A stretch of DNA of 64,000 nt from Vespa crabro. Taxonomy: Eukaryota > Arthropoda > Insecta > Hymenoptera > Vespidae. Below, one piece after another: positions 11,801-24,073 of the stretch. The stretch is from positions 11,180,837-11,244,836 of the forward strand of contig NC_060955.1 of assembly GCF_910589235.1 (NCBI RefSeq), given 5' to 3'. Both the position numbers and the translations under genes were made by a program. The first letter of the stretch is position 1. The number at the start of each line of letters is the position of its first letter. A model generated the notes under the pieces. It saw only the letters and a list, made by a program, of their open reading frames with translations. It was not told the origin of the DNA and did not search any database.

Positions 11801-14800
11801 AAATGCTGAGATAAAATCGTGAACACATTGAAATTACTCGTACCACAGCTTCAGAAATGTTTCCAATCAATTCGGACATTGTATTTCTGAAGATCAAACA
11901 TTCATTTTATCTTGGAATCGACGTTATAACCTTGTTTCATATGTTATATATGATTATTTGCTCATAAAGGATTATCATCGAAATACGAAATTTCAAATCT
12001 CAATCAATATCAATGCTTTTATATTCTATCGACGCAGAATTTACAATGGAACAAGAACATAAGTTTGTCACTATGTGTAAATACGAGTTTTAACATGAAT
12101 ATTGTCGAAAATTGAGATCGACACATGCGAATTTCTTTAATTGCAGAGATGTAATCGTGAAATCATTGAACTTATTCGTACCACAGCTTGAGAAATGTTT
12201 CCAATCTATTCGGACATTGTATTTCTGAAGATCAAACATCCATTTTATCTTGGAATCGACGTTATAACCTTGTTTCATATTTTATATACGATTATTAGCT
12301 CATAAAGAATTATCATCGAAATACGAAATTTGAAATCTCAATCAATATCAATGCTATTATATTCTATCGACGCAGAATATACAATGGAACAAGATCATAA
12401 GTTTGTCACTATGTGTAAATACGAGATTCAACATGAATATTGTAGAAAAATGAGATCGACACATGCGAATTTCGTTAATTGCTGAGATTTAATCGTGAAA
12501 GCATTGAACTAACTCGTACCACAGCTTGAGAATTGTTTCCAATCGATTCGGACATTGTATTTCTGAAGATCAAACATCTATTTGATATTGGAATCGACGT
12601 TTTGACCTTGTTTCTTATCGTATATACGTTTTTTCGTTCATAATGGCGTACCATCGAAATACGAAATAATGAAATCTCATTCAAATTCAATTAGTTTATA
12701 TTCTGACGACGCAGAATAAAGATTACAACAAGAATATATCTTCCCGACTGTGTGTAAATAGAAGTTTTAACATGAAAATTGTCGAAAAATGAGATCGACA
12801 AATGCGAATTTTGTTAAATGCTGAGATAAAATCGTGAACACATTGAAATTACTCGTACCACAGCTTCAGAAATGTTTCCAATCAATTCGGACATTGTATT
12901 TCTGAAGATCATACATCCATTTTATCTTGGAATCGACGTTATAACCTTGTTTCATATGTTATATACGATTATTAGCTCATAAAGAATTATCATCGAAATA
13001 CGAAATTTCAAATCTCAATCAATATCAATGCTTTTATATTCTATCGACGCAGAATATACAATGGAACAAGAACATAAGTTTGTCACTATGTGTAAATACG
13101 AGTTTTAACATGAATATTGTCGAAAATTGAGATCGACACATGCGAATTTCTTTAATTGCAGAGATGTAATCGTGAAATCATTGAACTTATTCGTACCACA
13201 GCTTGAGAAATGTTTCCAATCTATTCGGACATTGTATTTCTGAAGATCAAACATCCATTTTATCTTGGAATCGACGTTATAACCTTGTTTCATATTTTAT
13301 ATACGATTATTAGCTCATAAAGAATTATCATCGAAATACGAAATTTCAAATCTCAATCAATATCAATGCTTTTATATTCTATCGACGCAGAATATACAAT
13401 GGAACAAGAACATAAGTTTGTCACTATGTGTAAATACGAGTTTTAACATGAATATTGTCGAAAATTGAGATCGACACATGCGAATTTCTTTAATTGCAGA
13501 GATGTAATCGTGAAATCATTGAACTTATTCGTACCACAGCTTGAGAAATGTTTCCAATCTATTCGGACATTGTATTTCTGAAGATCAAACATCCATTTTA
13601 TCTTGAAATCGACGTTATAACCTTGTTTCATATTTTATATACGATTATTAGCTCATAAAGAATTATCATCGAAATACGAAATTTGAAATCTCAATCAATA
13701 TCAATGCTATTATATTCTATCGACGCAGAATATACAATGGAACAAGATCATAAGTTTGTCACTATGTGTAAATACGAGATTCAACATGAATATTGTAGAA
13801 AAATGAGATCGACACATGCGAATTTCGTTAATTGCTGAGATTTAATCGTGAAAGCATTGAACTAACTCGTACCACAGCTTGAGAATTGTTTCCAATCGAT
13901 TCGGACATTGTATTTCTGAAGATCAAACATCTATTTGATATTGGAATCGACGTTTTGACCTTGTTTCTTATCGTATATACGTTTTTTCGTTCATAATGGC
14001 GTACCATCGAAATACGAAATAATGAAATCTCATTCAAATTCAATTAGTTTATATTCTGACGACGCAGAATAAAGATTACAACAAGAATATATCTTCCCGA
14101 CTGTGTGTAAATAGAAGTTTTAACATGAAAATTGTCGAAAAATGAGATCGACAAATGCGAATTTTGTTAAATGCTGAGATAAAATCGTGAACACATTGAA
14201 ATTACTCGTACCACAGCTTCAGAAATGTTTCCAATCTATTCGGACATTGTATTCCTGAAGATCAAACATCTATTTTATCTTGGAATCGACGTTTTAACCT
14301 TGTGTCTTAACGTATATACGTTTTTTCGTTCATAATGGCGTACCATCGAAATACGAAATAATGAAATCTCATTCAAATTCAATTAGTTTATATTCTGTCG
14401 ACGCATAATAAAGATTACAACAAGAATATATCTTCCTGACTGTGTGTAAATAGAAGTTTTCACATGAAAATTGTCGAAAAATGAGATCGACAAATGCGAA
14501 TTTTGTTAAATGCTGAGATAAAATCGTGAACACATTGAAATTACTCGTACCACAGCTTCAGAAATGTTTCCAATCTATTCGGACATTGTATTTCTGAAGA
14601 TCAAACATTTATTTTATCTTGGAATCGACGTTATAACCTTGTTTCATATGTTATATACGATTATTAGCTCATAAAGAAGTATCATCGAAATACGAAATTT
14701 GAAATCTCAATCAATATCAATGCTATTATATTCTGTCGACGCAGAATACACAATGGAACAAGAACATAAGTTTGTCACTATGTGTAAATACGAGTTTCAA

Positions 14801-16624
14801 CATGAATATTGTAGAAAAATGAGATCGACACATGCGAATTTCGTTAATTGCAGAGATGTAATCTTGAAATCATTGAACTTACTCGTACCACAGCTTGAGA
14901 AATGTTTCCAATCTATTCGGACATTGTATTTCTGAAGATCAAACATCCATTTTATCTTGGAATCGACGTTATAACCGTGTTTCATATTTTATATACGATT
15001 ATTAGCTCATAAAGAAGTATCATCGAAATACGAAATTTGAAATCTCAATCAATATCAATGCTATTATATTCTATCGACGCAGAATATACAATGGAACAAG
15101 ATCATATGTTTGTCAATATGTGTAAATACGAGTTTCAACATGAATATTGTAGAAAAATGAGATCGACACATGCGAATTTCGTTAATTGCTGAGATTTAAT
15201 CGTGAAAGCATTGAACTAACTCGTACCACAGCTTGAGAATTGTTTCCAATCGATTCGGACATTGTATTTCTGAAGATCAAACATCTATTTTATCTTGGAA
15301 TCGACGTTTTAACCTTGTGTCTTAACGTATATACGTTTTTTCGTTCATAATGGCGTACCATCGAAATACGAAATAATGAAATCTCATTCAAATTCAATTA
15401 GTTTATATTCTGTCGACGCATAGTAAAGATTACAACAAGAATATATCTTCCTGACTGTGTGTAAATAGAAGTTTTAACATGAAAATTGTCGAAAAATGAG
15501 ATCGACAAATGCGAATTTTCTTAAATGCTGAGATAAAATCGTGAACACATTGAAATTACTCGTACCACAGCTTCAGAAATGTTTCCAATCAATTCGGACA
15601 TTGTATTTCTGAAGATCAAACATTTATTTTATCTTGGAATCGACGTTATAACCTTGTTTCATATTTTATATACGATTATTAGCTCATAAAGAAGTATCAT
15701 CGAAATACGAAATTTGAAATCTCAATCAATATCAATGCTTTTATATTCTATCGACGCAGAATATACAAAGGAACAAGAACATAAGTTTGTCACTATGTGT
15801 AAATACGAGTTTCAACATGAATATTGTAGAAAAATGAGATCGACACATGCGAATTTCGTCAATTGCAGAGCTTCAATCGTGAAAACATTGAACTTACTCG
15901 TACCACAGCTTCAGAAATGTTTCCAATCTATTCGGACATTTTATTTCTGAAGATCAAACATTTATTTTATCTTGGAATCGACGTTATAACCTTGTTTCAT
16001 ATGTTATATACGATTATTAGCTCATAAAGAAGTATCATCGAAATACGAAATTTGAAATCTCAATCAATATCAATGCTATTATATTCTGTCGACGCAGAAT
16101 ACACAATGGAACAAGAACATAAGTTTGTCACTATGTGTAAATACGAGTTTCAACATGAATATTGTAGAAAAATGAGATCGACACATGCGAATTTCGTTAA
16201 TTGCAGAGATGTAATCGTGAAATCATTGAACTTACTCGTACCACAGCTTGAGAAATGTTTCCAATCTATTCGGACATTGTATTTCTGAAGATCAAACATC
16301 CATTTTATCTTGGAATCGACGTTATAACCTTGTTTCATATTTTATATACGATTATTAGCTCATAAAGAATTATCATCGAAATACGAAATTTGAAATCTCA
16401 ATCAATATCAATGCTATTATATTCTATCGACGCAGAATATACAATGGAACAAGATCATAAGTTTGTCACTATGTGTAAATACGAGATTCAACATGAATAT
16501 TGTAGAAAAATGAGATCGACACATGCGAATTTCGTTAATTGCTGAGATTTAATCGTGAAAGCATTGAACTAACTCGTACCACAGCTTGAGAATTGTTTCC
16601 AATCGATTCGGACATTGTATTTCT
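8843..16624. repeat. HOR block 3: irregular mosaic of 23 monomers
   Basis: Monomers 27-49 run A2, F'/D', A, B, C, D, A2, F'/D, A, C', D, E, C, C, D, E, A2, F', D', A, B, F', D. No unit is repeated in immediate tandem, but pieces match other blocks: 9520-10872 is an ABCD tetramer like block 1, 11212-12903 matches 7151-8842, and 13918-15610 (E-A2-F'-D'-A) matches 2751-4443 at an offset of 11,167 bp. The B copy at 9859 has a T-to-A change that creates a stop after ATTGAAC, shortening its open frame. Confidence 0.85.
12904..13579. repeat. two adjacent C-type monomers
   Basis: Monomers 39 (12904-13241) and 40 (13242-13579) are both C (AATTTCAAATC, GAGTTTTAAC, CTTTAATTGC). Elsewhere C is followed by D or an equivalent. 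The second copy begins with the D-like CAAACATCC header, while the first has CATACATCC, so the duplication probably came from a C-by-D or C-by-C misaligned exchange. Confidence 0.83.
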
Positions 16625-19334
16625 GAAGATCAAACATCTATTTGATATTGGAATCGACGTTTTGACCTTGTTTCTTATCGTATATACGTTTTTTCGTTCA
16701 TAATGGCGTACCATCGAAATACGAAATAATGAAATCTCATTCAAATTCAATTAGTTTATATTCTGTCGACGCAGAATAAAGATTACAACAAGAATATATC
16801 TTCCTGACTGTGTGTAAATAGAAGTTTTAACATGAAAATTGTCGAAAAATGAGATCGACAAATGCGAATTTTGTTAAATGCTGAGATAAAATCGTGAACA
16901 CATTGAAATTACTCGTACCACAGCTTCAGAAATGTTTCCAATCTATTCGGACATTGTATTTCTGAAGATCAAACATCTATTTTATCTTGGAATCGACGTT
17001 TTAACCTTGTTTCTTATCGTATATACGTTTTTTCGTTCATAATGGCGTACCATCGAAATACGAAATAATGAAATCTCATTCAAATTCAATTAGTTTATAT
17101 TCTGTCGACGCAGAATAAAGATTACAACAAGAATATATCTTTCTGACTGTGTGTAAATAGAAGTTTTAACATGAAAATTGTCGAAAAATGAGATCGACAA
17201 ATGCGAATTTTGTTAAATGCTGAGATAAATTCGTGAACACATTGAAATTACTCGTACCACAGCTTCAGAAATGTTTCCAATCAATTCGGACATTGTATTT
17301 CTGAAGATCAAACATCCATTTTATCTTGGAATCGACGTTATAACCTTGTTTCATATTTTATATACGATTATTAGCTCATAAAGAATTATCATCGAAATAC
17401 GAAATTTGAAATCTCAATCAATATCAATGCTATTATATTCTATCGACGCAGAATATACAATGGAACAAGATCATAAGTTTGTCACTATGTGTAAATACGA
17501 GATTCAACATGAATATTGTAGAAAAATGAGATCGACACATGCGAATTTCGTTAATTGCTGAGATTTAATCGTGAAAGCATTGAACTAACTCGTACCACAG
17601 CTTGAGAATTGTTTCCAATCGATTCGGACATTGTATTTCTGAAGATCAAACATCTATTTGATATTGGAATCGACGTTTTGACCTTGTTTCTTATCGTATA
17701 TACGTTTTTTCGTTCATAATGGCGTACCATCGAAATACGAAATAATGAAATCTCATTCAAATTCAATTAGTTTATATTCTGTCGACGCAGAATAAAGATT
17801 ACAACAAGAATATATCTTCCTGACTGTGTGTAAAAAGAAGTTTTAACATGAAAATTGTCGAAAAATGAGATCGACAAATGCGAATTTTGTTATATGCTGA
17901 GATAAAATCGTGAACACATTGAAATTACTCGTACCACAGCTTCAGAAATGTTTCCAATCTATTCGGACATTGTATTTCTGAAGATCAAACATCTATTTGA
18001 TATTGGAATCGACGTTTTGACCTTGTTTCTTATCGTATATACGTTTTTTCGTTCATAATGGCGTACCATCGAAATACGAAATAATGAAATCTCATTCAAA
18101 TTCAATTAGTTTATATTCTGTCGACGCAGAATAAAGATTACAACAAGAATATATCTTCCTGACTGTGTGTAAATAGAAGTTTTAACATGAAAATTGTCGA
18201 AAAATGAGATCGACAAATGCGAATTTTGTTAAATGCTGAGATAAAATCGTGAACACATTGAAATTACTCGTACCACAGCTTCAGAAATGTTTCCAATCTA
18301 TTCGGACATTGTATTTCTGAAGATCAAACATCTATTTTATCTTGGAATCGACGTTTTAACCTTGTTTCTTATCGTATATACGTTTTTTCGTTCATAATGG
18401 CGTACCATCGAAATACGAAATAATGAAATCTCATTCAAATTCAATTAGTTTATATTCTGTCGACGCAGAATAAAGATTACAACAAGAATATATCTTTCTG
18501 ACTGTGTGTAAATAGAAGTTTTAACATGAAAATTGTCGAAAAATGAGATCGACAAATGCGAATTTTGTTAAATGCTGAGATAAATTCGTGAACACATTGA
18601 AATTACTCGTACCACAGCTTCAGAAATGTTTCCAATCAATTCGGACATTGTATTTCTGAAGATCAAACATCCATTTTATCTTGGAATCGACGTTATAACC
18701 TTGTTTCATATTTTATATACGATTATTAGCTCATAAAGAATTATCATCGAAATACGAAATTTGAAATCTCAATCAATATCAATGCTATTATATTCTATCG
18801 ACGCAGAATATACAATGGAACAAGATCATAAGTTTGTCACTATGTGTAAATACGAGATTCAACATGAATATTGTAGAAAAATGAGATCGACACATGCGAA
18901 TTTCGTTAATTGCTGAGATTTAATCGTGAAAGCATTGAACTAACTCGTACCACAGCTTGAGAATTGTTTCCAATCGATTCGGACATTGTATTTCTGAAGA
19001 TCAAACATCTATTTGATATTGGAATCGACGTTTTGACCTTGTTTCTTATCGTATATACGTTTTTTCGTTCATAATGGCGTACCATCGAAATACGAAATAA
19101 TGAAATCTCATTCAAATTCAATTAGTTTATATTCTGTCGACGCAGAATAAAGATTACAACAAGAATATATCTTCCTGACTGTGTGTAAAAAGAAGTTTTA
19201 ACATGAAAATTGTCGAAAAATGAGATCGACAAATGCGAATTTTGTTATATGCTGAGATAAAATCGTGAACACATTGAAATTACTCGTACCACAGCTTCAG
19301 AAATGTTTCCAATCTATTCGGACATTGTATTTCT
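16625..19334. repeat. HOR block 4: E-G0-D-E tetramer x2 (1355 bp)
   Basis: Monomers 50-53 (16625-17979) and 54-57 (17980-19334) have the same order and length, three 339-bp units and one 338-bp unit. Private variants confirm a tandem duplication: TGTAAAAAGAAG with TTATATGCTG in the last E of each, and ATCTTTCTGACTG with GATAAATTCG in each G0. At 17641-18657 three family-a monomers lie in a row, a run not found elsewhere in this window. Confidence 0.9.
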
Positions 19335-22300
19335 GAAGATCAAACATCTATTTTATCTTGGAATCGACGTTTTAACCTTGTTTCTTATCGTATATACGTT
19401 TTTTCGTTCATAATGGCGTACCATCGAAATACGAAATAATGAAATCTCATTCAAATTCAATTAGTTTATATTCTGTCGACGCATAGTAAAGATTACAACA
19501 AGAATATATCTTCCTGACTGTGTGTAAATAGAAGTTTTAACATGAAAATTGTCGAAAAATGAGATCGACAAATGCGAATTTTGTTAAATGCTGAGATAAA
19601 ATCGTGAACACATTGAAATTACTCGTACCACAGCTTCAGAAATGTTTCCAATCAATTCGGACATTGTATTTCTGAAGATCAAACATTTATTTTATCTTGG
19701 AATCGACGTTATAACCTTGTTTCATATTTTATATACGATTATTAGCTCATAAAGAAGTATCATCGAAATACGAAATTTGAAATCTCAATCAATATCAATG
19801 CTTTTATATTCTATCGACGCAGAATATACAAAGGAACAAGAACATAAGTTTGTCACTATGTGTAAATACGAGTTTCAACATGAATATTGTAGAAAAATGA
19901 GATCGACACATGCGAATTTCGTTAATTGCAGAGATGTAATCGTGAAATCATTGAACTTACTCGTACCACAGCTTCAGAAATGTTTCCAATCTATTCGGAC
20001 ATTGTATTTCTGAAGATCAAACATTTATTTTATCTTGGAATCGACGTTATAACCTTGTTTCATATTTTATATACGATTATTAGCTCATAAAGAAGTATCA
20101 TCGAAATACGAAATTTCAAATCTCAATCAATATCAATGCTTTTATATTCTATCGACGCAGAATATACAATGGAACAAGAACATAAGTTTGTCACTATGTG
20201 TAAATACGAGTTTTAACATGATTATTGTCGAAAATTGAGATCGACACATGCGAATTTCTTTAATTGCAGAGATGTAATCGTGAAATCATTGAACTTACTC
20301 GTACCACAGCTTCAGAAATGTTTCCAATCTATTCGGACAATGTATTTCTGAAGATCAAACATCCATTTTATCTTGGAATCGACGTTATAACCTTGTTTCA
20401 TATTTTATATACGATTATTAGCTCATAAAGAATTATCATCGAAATACGAAATTTGAAATCTCAATCAATATCAATGCTATTATATTCTATCGACGCAGAA
20501 TATACAATGGAACAAGATCATATGTTTGTCAATATGTGTAAATACGAGTTTCAACATGAATATTGTAGAAAAATGAGATCGACACATGCGAATTTCGTTA
20601 ATTGCTGAGATTTAATCGTGAAAGCATTGAACTAACTCGTACCACAGCTTGAGAATTGTTTCCAATCGATTCGGACATTGTATTTCTGAAGATCAAACAT
20701 CTATTTGATATTGGAATCGACGTTTTGACCTTGTTTCTTATCGTATATACGTTTTTTCGTTCATAATGGCGTACCATCGAAATACGAAATAATGAAATCT
20801 CATTCAAATTCAATTAGTTTATATTCTGTCGACGCAGAATAAAGATTACAACAAGAATATATCTTCCTGACTGTGTGTAAAAAGAAGTTTTAACATGAAA
20901 ATTGTCGAAAAATGAGATCGACAAATGCGAATTTTGTTATATGCTGAGATAAAATCGTGAACACATTGAAATTACTCGTACCACAGCTTCAGAAATGTTT
21001 CCAATCTATTCGGACATTTTATTTCTGAAGATCAAACATCTATTTTATCTTGGAATCGACGTTTTAACCTTGTTTCTTATCGTATATACGTTTTTTCGTT
21101 CATAATGGCGTACCATCGAAATACGAAATAATGAAATCTCATTCAAATTCAATTAGTTTATATTCTGTCGACGCATAGTAAAGATTACAACAAGAATATA
21201 TCTTCCTGACTGTGTGTAAATAGAAGTTTTAACATGAAAATTGTCGAAAAATGAGATCGACAAATGCGAATTTTGTTAAATGCTGAGATAAAATCGTGAA
21301 CACATTGAAATTACTCGTACCACAGCTTCAGAAATGTTTCCAATCAATTCGGACATTGTATTTCTGAAGATCAAACATTTATTTTATCTTGGAATCGACG
21401 TTATAACCTTGTTTCATATTTTATATACGATTATTAGCTCATAAAGAAGTATCATCGAAATACGAAATTTGAAATCTCAATCAATATCAATGCTTTTATA
21501 TTCTATCGACGCAGAATATACAAAGGAACAAGAACATAAGTTTGTCACTATGTGTAAATACGAGTTTCAACATGAATATTGTAGAAAAATGAGATCGACA
21601 CATGCGAATTTCGTTAATTGCAGAGATGTAATCGTGAAATCATTGAACTTACTCGTACCACAGCTTCAGAAATGTTTCCAATCTATTCGGACATTGTATT
21701 TCTGAAGATCAAACATTTATTTTATCTTGGAATCGACGTTATAACCTTGTTTCATATTTTATATACGATTATTAGCTCATAAAGAAGTATCATCGAAATA
21801 CGAAATTTCAAATCTCAATCAATATCAATGCTTTTATATTCTATCGACGCAGAATATACAATGGAACAAGAACATAAGTTTGTCACTATGTGTAAATACG
21901 AGTTTTAACATGAATATTGTCGAAAATTGAGATCGACACATGCGAATTTCTTTAATTGCAGAGATGTAATCGTGAAATCATTGAACTTACTCGTACCACA
22001 GCTTGAGAAATGTTTCCAATCTATTCGGACATTGTATTTCTTAAGATTTATCATCCATTTTATCTTGGAATCGACGTTATAACCTTGTTTCATATTTTAT
22101 ATACGATTATTAGCTCATAAAGAAGTATCGTCGAAATACGAAATTTGAAATCTCAATCAATATCAATGCTATTATATTCTGTCGACGCAGAATACACAAT
22201 GGAACAAGAACATAAGTTTGTCAATATGTGTAAATACGAGTTTCAACATGAATATTGTAGAAAAATGAGATCGACACATGAGAATTTCGTTAATTGCTGA

Positions 22301-22718
22301 GATTTAATCGTGAAAGCATTGAACTAACTCGTACCACAGCTTGAGAATTGTTTCCAATCGATACGGACATTGTATTTCTGAAGATCAAACATCTATTTGA
22401 TATTGGAATCGACGTTTTGACCTTGTTTCTTATCGTATATACGTTTTTTCGTTCATAATGGCGTACCATCGAAATACGAAATAATGAAATCTCATTCAAA
22501 TTCAATTAGTTTATATTCTGTCGACGCAGAATAAAGATTACAACAAGAATATATCTTCCTGACTGTGTGTAAAAAGAAGTTTTAACATGAAAATTGTCGA
22601 AAAATGAGATCGACAAATGCGAATTTTGTTAAATGCTGAGATAAAATCGTGAACACATTGAAATTACTCGTACCACAGCTTCAGAAATGTTTCCAATCTA
22701 TTCGGACATTGTATTTCT
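19335..22718. repeat. HOR block 5: A-(B/F')-C-D-E pentamer x2 (1692 bp)
   Basis: Monomers 58-62 (19335-21026) and 63-67 (21027-22718) form two 1692-bp units. The second monomer of each is a mosaic, B at ACAAAGGAAC and F' at GCAGAGATGTAATC. The units differ more than tandem copies elsewhere: the first has AACATGATTATTG in its C and GATCATATG in its D, whereas the second has an unusual D (22042) with F-like middle sequence. Confidence 0.86.
22042..22379. repeat. divergent D-like monomer
   Basis: The junction reads CTTAAGATTTATCATCC instead of CTGAAGATCAAACATCC, a cluster of changes in the otherwise most constant part of the repeat. The centre is F-like (TCTGTCGACGCAG, ATACACAATGG), the end is D-like (TTGCTGAGATTTAATC). 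It also has TATCGTCGAAATACG and ACATGAGAATTTC, private changes in this window. Length is still 338 bp. Confidence 0.8.
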
Positions 22719-23734
22719 GAAGATCAAACATCTATTTTATCTTGGAATCGACGTTTTAACCTTGTTTCTTATCGTATATACGTTTTTTCGTTCATAATGG
22801 CGTACCATCGAAATACGAAATAATGAAATCTCATTCAAATTCAATTAGTTTATATTCTGTCGACGCATAGTAAAGATTACAACAAGAATATATCTTCCTG
22901 ACTGTGTGTAAATAGAAGTTTTAACATGAAAATTGTCGAAAAATGAGATCGACAAATGCGAATTTTGTTAAATGCTGAGATAAAATCGTGAACACATTGA
23001 AATTACTCGTACCACAGCTTGAGAATTGTTTCCAATCGATTCGGACATTGTATTTCTGAAGATCAAACATCTATTTTATCTTGGAATCGACGTTTTAACC
23101 TTGTGTCTTAACGTATATACGTTTTTTCGTTCATAATGGCGTACCATCGAAATACGAAATAATGAAATCTCATTCAAATTCAATTAGTTTATATTCTGTC
23201 GACGCATAACAAAGATTACAACAAGAATATATCTTCCTGACTGTGTGTAAATAGAAGTTTTCACATGAAAATTGTCGAAAAATGAGATCGACAAATGCGA
23301 ATTTCTTTAATTGCAGAGATGTAATCGTGAAATCATTGAACTTACTCGTACCACAGCTTGAGAAATGTTTCCAATCAATTCGGACATTGTATTTCTGAAG
23401 ATCAAACATTTATTTTATCTTGGAATCGACGATATAACCTTGTTTCATATTTTATATACGATTATTAGCTCATAAAGAAGTATCATCGAAATACGAAATT
23501 TGAAATCTCAATCAATATCAATGCTTTTATATTCTATCGACGCAGAATATACAAAGGAACAAGATCATAAGTTTGTCACTATGTGTAAATACGATTTTCA
23601 ACATGAATATTGTAGAAAAATGAGATCGACACATGCGAATTTCGTTAATTGCTGAGATTTAATCGTGAAAGCATTGAACTAACTCGTACCACAGCTTGAG
23701 AATTGTTTCCAATCGATTCGGACATTGTATTTCT
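22719..23734. repeat. block 6: A, A/C chimera, B/D chimera
   Basis: Monomers 68-70 bridge the pentamer and trimer regions. Monomer 68 is A but ends like D (CTTGAGAATTG, CGATTCGG). Monomer 69 (23058-23396) is the A/C recombinant. Monomer 70 (23397-23734) has B features (GATATAACC, ACAAAGGAAC) followed by D features (AGATCATAAG, TTGCTGAG). The pair 69-70 (677 bp) is followed at 23735 by a second copy of the same A/C recombinant. Confidence 0.84.
23058..23396. repeat. recombinant monomer, family a 5' and C 3'
   Basis: Up to GACAAATGCGAATTT (about 23303) the monomer is family a, with GCATAACAAAG and TTTTCACATG; from CTTTAATTGCAGAGATG on it is family b, type C. Its length is 339, as expected because the extra base lies in the family-a part. 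The switch removes family-a stops from one minus-strand frame, giving a longer open stretch (23170-23409), which I regard as incidental. Confidence 0.9.
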
Positions 23735-24073
23735 GAAGATCAAACATCTATTTTATCTTGGAATCGACGTTTTAACCTTGTGTCTTAACGTATATACGTT
23801 TTTTCGTTCATAATGGCGTACCATCGAAATACGAAATAATGAAATCTCATTCAAATTCAATTAGTTTATATTCTGTCGACGCATAACAAAGATTACAACA
23901 AGAATATATCTTCCTGACTGTGTGTAAATAGAAGTTTTCACATGAAAATTGTCGAAAAATGAGATCGACAAATGCGAATTTCTTTAATTGCAGAGATGTA
24001 ATCGTGAAATCATTGAACTTACTCGTACCACAGCTTGAGAAATGTTTCCAATATATTCGGACATTGTATTTCT
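23735..24073. repeat. second copy of the a/C recombinant monomer
   Basis: Same mosaic and same switch point (about 23980) as the monomer starting at 23058, 677 bp away, with a few private changes (CCAATATATTCGG near the end). The shared breakpoint shows one recombination event followed by duplication of the two-monomer segment. Confidence 0.9.

Noticed and set aside
23170..23409. 79-codon minus-strand frame in the a/C recombinant monomers
   Set aside because: The frame is longer only because the recombination replaced the stop-rich family-a 3' part. Both copies come from one duplicated event.
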